Positions 10,798 to 24,684 of a stretch of DNA of 64,000 nucleotides are shown one piece after another; positions within the stretch are counted from its first letter, which is position 1, and each line of letters opens with the position of its first letter. The translations under genes and the position numbers were made by a program. The notes beneath the pieces were generated by a model, which worked only from the letters and a program-made list of their open reading frames with translations, did no database searches and had not been told where the DNA came from. Source of the stretch: Chlorophyllum brunneum (taxonomy: Eukaryota; Basidiomycota; Agaricomycetes; Agaricales; Agaricaceae); NCBI GenBank assembly GCA_963576785.1, contig OY756140.1, forward strand, positions 3,286,001 through 3,350,000. The letters are read 5' to 3'.

Positions 10798-13700
10798 GGC
10801 TGCTGAGTATTCCTCGTCGCGTCCAGTGAGGGGGTGAAGGAGAGATAGCGATGGGCGGGACCGCTCCAGACTGGAGCCAATTATATTAGTCACGTGTTCG
10901 TGATGACATTCAATTCAGTTATTACGTTCCAGCTCAACAAACACCCAGGTCAGCATAAAGGACAACCGATAGCTCAACATACAGACGTATCTCAGGCCCG
11001 GAACCAGTCTGTCGATAAAGGCCCGCTAGATTGTAAAGATAAACTTGAATGTATCGATCTGCAAGGGCCATACCACACCGAGAAACAGCTGGTCTCTTCT
11101 GACAAGCACCGTCAACCTTGTCAATGCAATGGGTATCCAAGTCAGCTCTCTATAGGGTGAGATATTAACAATGCCTCCTCGGTCCAGGAATGAAAAATCA
11201 TAATAATCAACAGCCGTACATATGGATGGGTGGACATCGTCACTTCCCGCACGACGACTATCTCTAGTATCTGGCTAGTTCCATGGCCAGCTGCGGGAAT
11301 GCTCTGTTAAGGTGAGCACGACTACGCTTCGGGATGGTCGACATGCTTGCGGTAGTGCGCATAGCACTTTTGATACATTCCAAGTATTGCCGCCAGAGCG
11401 CATCCGCGGAGACTGTGGTCAAGGATTGCGTCAACTCATGTACTTACAACACTATTCAGTTCCACGGCACGTTTCTCCGACTATCAAAAATTGGTGATGT
11501 TGTTGGTCGACCAATGACATCTGCCTCTACGCCAAAGCCCCCAGCAACCCAATCCCTGGCCAAGCGTTGTCCCTTAAACATAATATTTTGAGGTTGAAAA
11601 CTGACACCTCGACCAGAATCCCCCAGTATCTGAGCCGAGAGCCCACAGCAATCGCCATCTCGCAGTTGATGTGGCAACTCATTCAGTTCCATCCGTCGCA
11701 GAAAGGGCAGCATGCCTTAGGCATGCTGTCACCGCTTTGTATGTAGGGGTAAGGCACTGACAAAATTGGGGTGTTAGGGAACGGGACTGACGGCCAAAAC
11801 AGAGAATCGCCAATCATACCTCACCACGAGCTCGATCCCAGACAATAAGCCATGTCAGGCCTTTCAGAAATACGTTCGCAAACTAGCGCCGAGGAGCCGA
11901 AAATAGAAAGGGTGACTTGTCGAGCTTTTTGTCTCTACACTCCACAGGTCCGGGGTACGGAATCTATGTCCCATTCTAGACGCACTCTATCCAATAGCAA
12001 TCATTTCCCCTGGCTTATTGTCTTTATCCACCGTAGAATCTCCTCGGAGGTTAGCGAGGACATTGACGACCTCGGGATCCTCCTATCACATAGGTTATAC
12101 AGTCTCACAAACTGATTTCCATCGACCTCAGTCTAAAGAAGGAGATCAGAGCACCTCTCTCCCACTAATGAGGAGGATGATGGAGGTGGAAATCCCGCGT
12201 ATTGCGTCACAACTTGAATTACTTGCGATAGGTACCCTCGCCATTATTTTGTTAGGATCTTCCTCCAGCGGTCAGGGACTTGAACCGGTTTCTTGGCGGG
12301 CATCTATCGTTATTCATTCAGCACAGGCATTTTTCACCTCATGCCCATATTTATTGTACCACTACCGGGACTTTTCGACACTTGCACCGGAGCCTGTGAT
12401 GCGTCTTCACCCGTTAGACGCTTAAAGTACCGTAACTATGTACTCTTCTGGTGAGCATTAGGACACGGTTATTGTTGTATTATAGCCGTGGGCCCCCCTT
12501 GACAATGGCCCCTCTGATAATCTGCTACCCTCCAGATCTAACCATGTAGAAGGTTTGATATCGTGTTTCTTTTTTAAGGACACTCTGTAGATACCATCAT
12601 ATCCTTGCGGCTTCAGACGCATTGGCAAGTCGGTTCCGCAAATCAACATTTGATTTCTTGGCGCTGCTCAAGTCTGTACATAGGGTGTTCCATTTGGCGG
12701 GGTTAGTAATTGGCGCCCATGAGGAGACAATAGAAAACGTGCGGTCTCGGACACATCCCGGAACAAGGACTAGAGCTCTCAGGGTTTGAATGGAAGCAAG
12801 GTTTCATGAGAAAGATAACTATGTAGGCTTTTTGTCTTGACGCTCCATGGCAGTTGCGGTGGCGCCGATTCCGGCTTATTGTCTTCGCTATGTACCAGAA
12901 GAGACCATCAGCGCTCAACAATGCATAAAAGTCCGGTCCAAGGAAAGCGATGAAATTCCCCAGGTTTCCTACACCCGTACCACCCAGACCAACCAGTCCC
13001 CTCCCAAACGCAATGGACTCCTTTTCATTCTTCTCGTTCTTCACTCTTAACCCCGCTGGGGCTGACACGGAAGATCCCGCTGCTTCTCTTCCCACTAACG
13101 AGGAGACAGGCGGAGGTGGTAACCCTGCTCAGTGTATTATTGCCTGAGGAATGTTTATCATTTATTATACCCTCACCACACCATGGTTTGTCCCTTCCTC
13201 GTTTTCTTGGTGTTAAGTCAAGCCTTACATCTACGATTTCAATGCAGACTCATATCAGTATTCGCTCATCTTCGTTCATCGGGACCATCATTTCGGATCA
13301 CAATCCGCATTCAAATATTCAAATATTCGCACTTCATCATTGTAACACCACCACCACTCAATAGCACCGTCGCTGGAGGTTGTAACACAACTAACACTTA
13401 TTTGACGTGCTCAAGTATTGTAAATAATTCGCTTTCTCACCTGTAATGTGTTCTGGAGGATTCTCGAGTTAGAACACGATTGTTGTATTAGTATACTTCT
13501 CCGTTGTGGCAAGCGTATTCACTGTCACCGTTAAATAAATATCAGGACCGGTCGTGAATGGTAGGATGACGAGGGTACACTGATACGGAGGATCCTGAGT
13601 GCTGAGCACCAATCACGAGGGGATCCGGGATTCAGATATTCCGCAGACCTTGATAAGCCCTGAGCCGTGATCGGCAATACACACTTATTACGATCCGAAC

Positions 13701-13993
13701 GAAAGAGCAACTCAGAAACGATAACCGGTAATGCAACACTGTGTGTCATATACAACAACATCCTAAGAGTTCCTCTGAACAACCAAGTCAAGAGCGCCAT
13801 TTGATGGTGGGGTATTTGATAGCGCGATCTTGAGCACTTTGCAGTGGTGACATAACCAATCATCCGATTATACAAAACACTCACCAGTACGGATAACTCA
13901 CACGACCCAACCTCCTCTTCATAACAAAAGTGTGATCAAATCCAAAGCGTAGCACATTACCAGAATCTCATTTCTCATATCCCTAACACACAG
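10798..13993. other. Gene-poor interval of 3.2 kb
   Basis: No gene model could be built. The interval has only short ORFs in all frames. The best is an 85-codon minus-strand frame at 11456-11713 (FKGQRLARDWVAGGFGVEAD), which I cannot link to any family or extend by splicing. Two diverged segments look related: 12160-12195 with 13087-13122 (a shared CTCCCACTAA-like start and GGAGGTGG end) and 12470-12490 with 13473-13493 (ATTGTTGTATTA). This hints at an old duplication of about 0.9 kb spacing. The last 100 bp probably hold the promoter of the triple-MIT gene. Confidence 0.3.
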
Positions 13994-15111
13994 ATGTCAA
14001 CATCCACTCCTCTCGACGTAAGATTCTCCCCACATCCACAACCATTCACTCAACAAAACACTCAGCACCTAGCACGGTATCGACCTCATCTCAAGAGCGA
14101 TCCAACAAGACCAAAACCAAAACTACGAGGAAGCATACAGTCTTTACAAATCCTCACTCGAGTATCTCATCCTATCACTAAAACGTACGAATCTCAGGCA
14201 CACTCACCTTTTCATTCTCAAAAAAAAACCACTCAGCTAAAACAAATACCCAGACGAGCAAAACCCAGATTCCAAAACGAATCTCCAATCCAAAATCAAC
14301 GAATACCTAACCCGCGCAGAAACAATCAAAAACTATCTAACCGCATCAAATTCCAAACCTCAACAACCACTAACAGTAAACCCCACATCCGCTAAATTCC
14401 TCGAAGTAAGCAAAAAAAAACATCCCAACCACAAAACAACACTCTAACAAAAACCAGCGTGGTTTGGAACTCGCACAACAAGCTACCAACAAAGACCAAG
14501 AACACAACTACGTCGAAGCATTCAAACTATATCAAAATTCACTCGACTATTTAATGTTAGCATCCCAATGTACGTACGGTAAACCATAACAAACCAAAAA
14601 TCTTAACTATCCAATGTATATATATCTAGTTGAAACAAACACCGAAAGCAAGACAATAATAGGTGACAAACTCAACGAGTGTCTTACCCGAGCCGAAGTT
14701 CTCAAAGTCCACCTCAACGAAACTATGACATCCACAGACTCGGAAACCACTACGCAAGATCACTTAACAGTACGTCCCACTCACTCTTTTACTCCTACTA
14801 CAATAAACCTCACACAATAAATTCTGGATAGCACGCAACCGATATCATCAAAGAAGCAATATTCCACGACAAAAACCACCACTATCTCGAAGCTTCGAAA
14901 CTATACCAAACCTCCCTCGGCCACTTTATGTTAGCTCTCAAACGTCCGTATCACCCAACTCACATATTTCTTCCACTTAGTGATTATTATTATTTTTTAC
15001 TTAGGCGAGAAGAACGAACAATCCAAAGCCGCGATACGTACCAAAATCACTGAATACCTCACCCGAGCTGAGAAAATAAAAGTGTACCTGACCGGTGGTT
15101 CTCCCTCATGA
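13994..15111 (+). CDS. Triple tandem MIT-domain protein derived from VPS4
   Basis: Seven exons: 13994-14017, 14073-14184, 14254-14405, 14458-14569, 14630-14769, 14832-14943 and 15005-15111. They total 759 nt (252 residues plus TGA) and stay in frame throughout. Each of three modules is a VPS4-type MIT domain made of a 112-nt exon plus a second exon: residues about 9-82 (NYEEAYSLYKSSLEYLILSL, then [15 protein letters not shown]), 97-165 (NYVEAFKLYQNSLDYLMLA, LNECLTRAEVLKVHL) and 181-248 (HYLEASKLYQTSLGHFMLAL, ITEYLTRAEKIKVYL). No AAA domain follows; the frame stops just after module 3. MIT domains bind MIM motifs at ESCRT-III C-termini. A protein with three and no ATPase could be an ESCRT adaptor or a competitor of VPS4; this is inference. 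The initial exon MSTSTPLD matches VPS4 exon 1 (MDTTKHLD) in length and phase. The sense strand is unusually rich in A and C. Confidence 0.8.
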
Positions 15112-15675
15112 CCAAGCAGTGGTGTTCAATAATAAATCCGAGAGTGGAGTTAATAAACTTATAAACTTTGTCGGCTGTATCTTCTCGATCAGGGACACCG
15201 CAAAAACTGAATTAAGTAAGTACAGCACTGTACAGCACCCTTACTAAATTACAACAGGACCGATCGGACTCGACCCTGAGGACATTCAAAATAATTATAA
15301 TTATCACGAAAGCTACGTACATGAACAACAAATCACAGAAAAAAAAGAAAATAACTGTTTGGCAAGCAATGGGCAAAAAAAAGACAGGAGATAGAGAGAT
15401 CGAGAGAGCAGCCAGGAAAGAAAAATGACATTGTGGGTTCATGAGGAGTATAAGAACAAGTATTATAATCACTCCTCGTTCGCCAGCATCTCGCAGAGAA
15501 AGATGAGAAAATGGTATAGTTCCAGCACCGCATTGCCACATGGGCAACGCCAGATAAACAGGAAAAAAGACAACAACACAAAAGAGAAGAAGAAAAAACA
15601 CAAACACTCTATTATGAATTATCTACACATACCGATTAGACAAGAGCATTGCTTTACGACTATCCCACTTACCCA
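15112..15675. other. Intergenic region between convergent genes
   Basis: The 3' flanks of the triple-MIT gene and the Hal4-like kinase. The sequence is A/T-rich with purine runs (GAAGAAGAAAAAACA near 15585). No coding signal. Confidence 0.4.
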
Positions 15676-17553
<1,878 letters not shown>

Positions 17554-18231
17554 CTAGAGGCCTATGTGGCTCATGGTGGGCTGGGAGAAAAAGCGAGTGT
17601 GTCAGCGCTCTCGACGGAGCACGTGGTGAGTCCGCCCACGCCCCGTCCCATGAGGGGGTCTCAATCCTCCCCATTTCAAATCCCCACCTCTCCACTCGCG
17701 TAAATCCCGCTCCGGTCCACCCTCGGCCGGCCACCGGGTCCGTCCCTGATCGTCCCTCCTCCCTCTGCACTCCTCAACAACCCCTCGCTACATCCAGCCA
17801 GACCACCCAAAATCCAATTCAAACCCAGCATGCCAAGCCCATACCGCCTTCCACGAGGACAGCCCTCCAGAATGATCACCGTCCGCACAAAAATAGAACA
17901 CTCCGATGCACCTACGTATACAATCCCCTTCGGTTAATATTTATAATTATCCACCATGTCGGCCCCGGTCGGCACTCTCTCGGGCCAGGAGCTCAGAGCA
18001 GCACGGAACCATCACGAAACCCCCCAGCTCAACCACACCAAGTTACGGGTGCAGTGAGCACATTCGTTGCTCACGCTAATACCTTTTCGCCTAATTCGTG
18101 CTATTTTTATCACTCCAGTGCATGGCAACACAGACGTCTATTCATAATGATGCTGCTAATACTACAAATGAATATAAAGTAGAAAAGGTCCAAGATAGCA
18201 AATATTGTTACACGTCTATAACAAGTCCCAA
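17554..18231. other. Intergenic region
   Basis: Upstream of the Hal4-like kinase and downstream of nar1. It probably contains the kinase promoter. C-rich and pyrimidine-rich stretches run from 17640 to 17880 on the plus strand. No coding exon is supportable. Confidence 0.4.
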
Positions 18232-21200
18232 TCAAAACAGTACGATCTGGTTCGACGTATTCCATCCCAACTCTGCGAGGAATCCTGTAAAGGAGATCAG
18301 CGCCGGCCCACCAAAAAAGAACCTTTAAACTTACCCTTCACAGACAACTCCATGGGTCCCGGTCCACAAATACAGACCAAGCTGTCATCTCCAGCAGCCG
18401 GCAAATGATCCTCCAACATCTGTTTCGACGGTCTTCCCCTCGAATACACCCAATTCTCCACCACCGGCTCGCCCGTCAGACTGAAGTGCAGGCTAAACCT
18501 CCCAGGATACTCCGCAGCAAACCTCTCAAGTTCCTCCCTACACAAAATATCTTCAAAATTCCGATTCACGTCCACAAGCCACACCCTCGTTTCCATATCC
18601 ATAGGATCAGTCAACACCGCTCGCAACACTTGCAAAACCGGCGTGATCCCACTTCCTCCACAAATCAAACCAACCTCTCGGAAACGTTTCTCCTTGCCAT
18701 TGATCGACGCTATACCCTGGCCCTTCCAAGTGAAATGTCCAACAGGTCCTTTCATTTCCACACTATCCCCAACGACCAGTTCAGCAAATCCGACCGTCAT
18801 ACGTCCGCCGAGGGGATACGCGGGAGTGGGATAATAAATCCTAACCTCGACGTCAGCTTCTACATCATAACAACAACAAAAATAGACCGCCTCACTTGAT
18901 CAGCATGTCAATATATCCCTTTGCACCCCGTCCAGAAAGTGGGGTATAAGCCCTTTGCACAATCTCACCCTCTGCAACCTGGCTACCCTCTTTCTTAGCG
19001 ATCTTTCTCCTCAAACGCACATACACGTGTTGACCCCAAGGTAGACCCATCTCCTGCTCCTCGTGGTCCAGAGCAAATCGGTAAATCTTTGTATCGTGCG
19101 ACATGTCCCTTATGCTGACCAGCTTGACCTTCTTCCATCTCTTGGCGTTAAGGAAAGGTCCGGACACTTCGCTCTCGACCTCCTTTTCCCCAATAGTGCC
19201 TTCTAGTGTTCCGATATGGAAATCAGCTAACCGTCTCTTGGCGTCGGAACTGTGAATAGCCATAAAGTCCTCGGTCGCATCTTCTCCCGCAACGATCATT
19301 ATTGACTGAGCACCACCAGGGTGCTCAGCAAAGAATCCACTACCGTCGTACACCTGTTGTAATAATTGATCAGGACCAGTAAAGTCTGTACTTTGTCGTT
19401 ACTCACCTCTCCTCGAACAACAAACCAAGCTTCTTCCTTCGCCTGGGGCGACTTGAGTTCTTCGGAGCTAATCTTGCGATCAACACCCGGCTTGGTCATC
19501 TGGACTTCTTGGACTTTCGGAGCTTCGATAATCGTATTTGAAATCGGTGATGAAGAATTCTTCGAGAAATTCGGTTTGGCCGGGTCCAAGCCTGCATCCT
19601 TGAGCTTCTGCATCCACCCCCCTGGTTGCAACCCCGCCACTACAAAATATCTTAGAACACGCTCTCGATCACTACCGCCATAATAGAAACTTACGCGTTG
19701 GATGTTCGAAACTAATCTTACCATCTTCAAGCTCATTAATAGCTACTCTATACCACCTTATCAATGAAAAAAACAAAAAGTCAGTAATCAATTGTATTTC
19801 CAAACCACAATGTTCACATACCAGTTATTCATCATTCCCGTCGCATTCACATACATATCTCTTTGCTGAAGCACCAAAGACTCATCCATACAACGAACCA
19901 TGATAGCACGACTCGTCTTCATCGTCGATATCGGCATATCAAACGACCAGAAACACCAACAAAAACACATATCCGAGTCGGTCAAATCCAGGTCTCCATA
20001 AACAGAGTCGAAATGAGCCGTCTCTCGGAAAAGATCTTCGGGATACTGGATTCGTGCGAGATCCCATGTATCTCCATCATCGGAAGAAACTTCAACGCGT
20101 GTCACGCGACGACCACCACCAGCATACGCATATCCTTTAACTGCATACGTCTCTTCTGGTGCCGCACACGATGTATCAAGTATTTCATCATGATCCGGAC
20201 ACGCGATGGCGCTATTCGCATTGAGTTCATTGATGAGATAACTAGTAAAAAATAAAACAAATCTCTCTCAGAACAATTACGCTCAGAGAACTTTTCCAAT
20301 CAACTTACTTTCGATCATACCACCAATGATCCTCCCTCCGCGCCTGATCCGGACTCACAGACATCGGCAAAAGCTTATTGTCACGAAAATGGAGATGATT
20401 CTGACTCTCCTTTTCCGACAATTCAATACTCGAAAGCCATTTCACAGATCTTCCACCAATTTGTGAAGGCACAACAAGACGAAGCGGGAAACCATGATCA
20501 GGTTCAAGCCTTGCGTAGACGCCGATACAAATTTAGCACACACACACACAACATTGAGATTACGTAAATGAACTCACGGAAGGCCATTCATTCCCCAGGC
20601 TAACATCATTCCCTTCCGCCTGTCGCGAGCCCAGCTCAAGAGTTGACTAAACATAGAACTGTTATTTTGGTTGTCCACCACGACGAAAAAAAGAACTTAC
20701 CTGGTACCATAGGGTTCACCATGCGGGAGCTCATCAGTTCCTTCAAAAACTACATGCTTTGCTCCTCTCGCCGGAAGAATATAATCCAGAACGTCGGCCA
20801 GATAAACCCCAGTAAAGAGTGCCGTAGAAAGTCCAGCTGCGCCCCAAGAAAAACCCAAGGATTTCCGAACAACATTCTGCTCTTTACGTCGATTACCAGC
20901 ACACACCAATGTTACCGGGACACTGACAACCCTAAACCTCGTTCGAAGATCTTCTAGACTGAACGTTGCTGGACGAGAGCACAATCTATACATATTATAT
21001 ATTCACAAGAAACTTCGCTCATGGAACAGCTGCACTTACCCGTGGATTTGGAGTTTCCATTCGTCCGCCATTCGTTGGTCTATTTTAGGCACGGCGCCAT
21101 GGTTGCGGACGAAAAATAGGTTGCTTGGAGTCAAGAACCCTTGTGCGTAGAGGTCCCTAAGTTTGGCCTCCGCATTGAACGGGTGTTTACCCGTTAAGCG

Positions 21201-21624
21201 AATCATTCTTGTATCGCGAGGGACCCAGTCATCAGGAGTTCCACTACAAAATAATGACAGCGTCAGACAAGTTCAAATCCCAAAAATCCAACTAGACGAC
21301 ATACATATCTTGAGGGGCAATCCCCTCAACTGCTTTCTCTTTCGGTACCTCGGGATAGTTTAAATTGGAAGGTACTTCGCGGGGCACGATACATGCTTTT
21401 CCGTATGATGAGTCTAGTTGGACAAGAGAAGGAGGGAAGAATGGAGCGGGTAGTTGAATTCCATCCTCTCCTGGAAGGCAAGCTCGCCTTCCCATTGGTG
21501 ACTGGACAGACGAAGGAGGTGTCATAGATCCCTCGGTAGGGGTCATAATTCCGTCTAATGACCACGACACTTGGCCAACGTCCAGGGGCATATTAACTGC
21601 GGGCGGGGGGGGGAGTCTTAGCAT
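18232..21624 (-). CDS. nar1: Assimilatory nitrate reductase [NAD(P)H]
   Basis: Cytosolic molybdenum-heme-flavin enzyme that reduces nitrate to nitrite. Exons on the minus strand encode all domains in order. The Mo-cofactor domain has VPVTLVCAGNRRKEQNVVRK with the Mo-ligating Cys, and GFPLRLVVPSQIGGRSVKWL. The dimerisation region has YAVKGYAYAGGGRRVTRVEV. The cytochrome b5 heme domain has FFAEHPGGAQSIM and a second His in DFHIGTLEG. The FAD domain has AYTPLSGRGAKGYIDMLIK and KGPVGHFTWKG. The NAD(P)H domain has ICGGSGITPVLQVL and CGPGPMEL. A short last exon gives GFLAELGWNTSNQIVLF and TGA at 18232. It starts MLRLPPPPAVNMPLDVG at 21624. More than ten introns. It diverges from nir1 across 3 kb, as in fungal nitrate clusters. 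NirA-type and GATAAG sites lie in its upstream 400 bp. Confidence 0.95.
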
Positions 21625-21721
21625 GGGTTATATAGTGCGTAGAAGGAAAGCGCTACTGACCAATATCTTGAATCTTGAACATCGGGAGTAAAGAGGGCTT
21701 ATATTAGGGAGAGAAAAAAAC

Positions 21722-21727
21722 GATAAG
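21722..21727 (+). promoter_or_regulatory. GATAAG site upstream of nar1
   Basis: GATAAG 98 bp upstream of the nar1 ATG. HGATAR is the site of AreA/Nit2-type GATA factors that activate nitrogen genes when ammonium is scarce. Use in this species is inferred. Confidence 0.4.
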
Positions 21728-21767
21728 TATAGTAGCTTTCTTTTCTCCCGTGTCAGCGCAAACCAAC

Positions 21768-21775
21768 CTCCGAGG
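21768..21775 (+). promoter_or_regulatory. Candidate NirA-type site (CTCCGAGG) upstream of nar1
   Basis: CTCCGAGG fits the Aspergillus NirA consensus CTCCGHGG exactly and lies 144 bp upstream of the nar1 ATG, between two GATAAG sites. NirA is the nitrate-specific Zn cluster activator of niaD/niiA in Aspergillus. An eight-base match can occur by chance, but its place in the promoter of the right gene supports it. Confidence 0.45.
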
Positions 21776-21828
21776 TGCTTGAACACAACTTACCTTTCTT
21801 GAACTACTACAGCCAATGATGATAGTGC

Positions 21829-21834
21829 GATAAG
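21829..21834 (+). promoter_or_regulatory. GATAAG site upstream of nar1
   Basis: GATAAG about 205 bp upstream of the nar1 ATG, the second of three within 400 bp; candidate AreA-type element. Confidence 0.4.
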
Positions 21835-22015
21835 TTACGACCCTTTATATATATGCTTTAACCAGTTCTGCCGAGAACCCCACAAGCTCACGAGCTGCCA
21901 CAATGCTCGCCGTGATATCGTCATGTTGGAAGAATCGTTATCTTTGGTTTAGATTTGGATCTGCTCCTGAGACCGGAAGTTGTCAACGACCTTCGTTATA
22001 CTATTGGCCCGATAT

Positions 22016-22021
22016 GATAAG
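22016..22021 (+). promoter_or_regulatory. GATAAG site upstream of nar1
   Basis: TGATAAG about 392 bp upstream of the nar1 ATG; candidate AreA-type element. Further GATA cores on the opposite strand occur nearer nir1 (CTTATC at 24041 and 24248). Confidence 0.35.
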
Positions 22022-22559
22022 ACAAAAATCCGCATAAGGTTCGAATCGGATTGTATTGTTATCACGAACTCGCATAATATTCAAATGAACTGCAATATTT
22101 TTTTATCAAACCGCTTGAATATGCTACCGAGTAACCGTGACAATTACCAGGAGGAACAAGAATTGAAGAAAGCAAAAAGTTGACAGCAATGGAAATAGCA
22201 CGCGTTCTCTCTCTCTACGAAGGCCCACCCACCGGCACACCCGAGATCTAGGAATGGGTGCAGAGGCAAGGCAATAGCGCGCCCTGACTCCTGTAGGACC
22301 TAACAGTGGAGTCCCGAAATATGCAGGAAAAATCGATAATCAATATGTGTCTTGCACACGACTCAGAATCAAGCGATTACGTGATTGTGGTCATTGTGGT
22401 GAGGTACTGGGCCAAAGTTAGCGGGGACAGATTCTGAGAGGAAACGCCCATCAGAACTGCAACTAAAATTTCTTCTATCAATCAATTAGAAAGTTCACGA
22501 GCCACGCTGAACATCAATGCATCACCGTTTGTTTTTCAGGTAGAAACCTTCCTGCCTGA

Positions 22560-24367
22560 AAGTAAAGTTACACGTTACACGTATAAATAGAACGACGTAG
22601 AAGCATCACCATCTTCTTGCCTTCGTGCCGGAAGAGTAGCAGAGAACGTCCAGTGAAAAACCGTGTCACGACTATATTTAGAACGCTGCTAGTAAAAATA
22701 GCGATGAGCAAGTTTGACCATCCAAGGAACGCGCACAAGATACGTTGGATGTGTGAGACCTTGCGGGAACTAAGTAAAGCCTTGTTAGCATCTACTGCAC
22801 AAGGAGAAAGAACATCTGCCACCTTGCTTTCTATCACCCAATTCTCGGCGGAAATACCATGAGATAGATCAGAGCAAGGAATGATGATGGCATGGGGCGT
22901 TCAGAAGAATTCTTGCTGTCGTATTGTGAGAGTCCGGGGTCATTAATGTCAACCTCGACTGTGGATTGGACGATTGTCTTGCCCCCCTCATTCACAAGTT
23001 GAATATTAACGACGGTATTTCATAAACTGTTGGCATCCTTCAGTGGGTTTTTGTCACCGTCGGAGTAATCTTCATGACCGCGTTGGAAGTAATGGAAACG
23101 CTGCAGCGTTCGGACCGCTTTCCAATTTTGAGTGACTATTGCCCCGAGGAGTAGGTGAACTGGACTACGGAGGATATGCGGTATTCCGACTTTGAGGTCG
23201 TATCGGACTTTCAGGAAGGAGAGCATGTGCTTACGGAACAACGATAAAAGCTGCATGCCATGCGACATGAGCAAAACAGTCCTAACTGTTCGTAAGGCCA
23301 TGGAATAACAATGCCATGATTGAGAGGATAGCACCAGCGTCATGAACCAAACCGGTCAACTCATGGAGGTATGCCGACCTTACTCCATATTGCCTGGCAT
23401 CAAGCACGAAGTCAGCGAAGTGGTGGGAGGGAAAATAAATTTACAACTTATCTCATCAGCTGACAGGGCTTCCAAAAAGGTTCGTGAAGCATAGAACATC
23501 TCAGCGTTATGAGCTATCACGCTAGCAAGACCTGATAACAGGAACGGACACCATCAAGGTAAACTCACCTCATAAGTCTTCAAGTGTGCAATTCCGGCAT
23601 AGATACCCGGTGGAAAAACAACGGGAACACCCGACTGTTTCATATATAGGGAAAGTTTGAGCCGAATGAGGTATTTGTAGATAGAGAAGTATGTTGGCTG
23701 GGATGGACTGCTCCCACGTCGGAATCTCTAAGCCTGAAGACGTAGCTTTGAGGTTGACTGGGTTCATGATAATGGGTCCCGAGGGGTGACACCATTCAAA
23801 GGGAGGTGCACTATAAAAAGTCATGACGATAGAGCAAGATTGTATGCAATTCAAGTTCGAGTCGGTTGAGGGTAGTTCTTTACTCTTCACAGTCAAATCT
23901 GAGAACCCAATGTTAGATTTGGCTCCCGAAAGAAACGCCTGGTAACTGATAACGAATTGATAACAAGCACATTCAGATTGTTAAGTTGGCTTAGAGGATA
24001 ATCGAGGCCACCCAAACCTATTTTTGTCGGAGACTAAGCTGCTTATCGCGGGCCAAGCAAAAAGGTTGAGACGAGATATACCCGCAATACGGTGATATCG
24101 GGCATAGAATTTGGACAGGCGAGATAGCGGGGCCGCGATAGCGACCTAAGCCGGGTTATGAGGTACATCACTAAAAGATAAGGCTCTTACTCCGACACTT
24201 TGTTGCCTTGCTGGAGCAAGAGATGTGCGGTCCACGGTGGTAGGGGTCTTATCTATGGACGGTAGCAAGTCGGCGAAGCTTCGAAGTCCCTTGATGGAGG
24301 AGGATTCTGCCGACTTATGAATGCCACAGATAGCGTTGGTGAGGGGGGTAGATACGACCAATGTCAT
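22560..24367 (-). pseudogene. Unresolved or decayed gene inside the nitrate cluster
   Basis: The minus strand has stretches that look coding but could not be joined. An opening MTLVVSTPLTNAICGIHKSA at 24367 continues through a plausible intron to VAIAAPLSRLSKFYARYHRI. An exon near 23570-23890 has CSIVMTFYSAPPFEWCHPSG, and PVVFPPGIYAGIAHLKTYE follows in another frame. Then come VIAHNAEMFYASRTFLEALS and YLHELTGLVHDAGAILSIM. Downstream pieces (QLVNEGGKTIVQSTVEVDI) sit behind stops. At least two junctions need frame changes with no usable GT-AG pair, so decay or assembly errors are likely, though missed exons are possible. No resemblance to the NRT2 nitrate transporter, nitrate regulators or any family I know. 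Confidence 0.35.
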
Positions 24368-24684
24368 CGTCAAACGCTTGTTATCGTCAACGATAACGGA
24401 ACAGTGACGTGGGAAAGAAACTCTGTTGCATCACCCGCTTGCGAACCGCTTGTGAACTGATACCAAAACTTTGACCGCCACGTCTGGAGCAGATCTCTTC
24501 CTCAGATTGTTCTAATGAAAGAATGCGATTTCCCCCGGTCTTCCGACATGGCGAATCCAATTGCAACTACCCTTGCTGCCCTTCGGTCACACCAATCAGG
24601 TCCTGGGGTTCATAAATGTGACTGCTACTGGGGGTTTTTCGCATTTCAGACACTCGGCGGTTTCATCAAGACGTTGCTGTTCCC

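Noticed and set aside
13994..14395. 133-codon plus-strand ORF starting at the triple-MIT ATG
   Set aside because: It reads through two introns in the wrong frame; after splicing the same DNA gives MIT module 1.
22025..22055. GGTTCGAATC resembling a tRNA T-loop
   Set aside because: No A-box, no acceptor or anticodon stem can be formed around it; probably chance.
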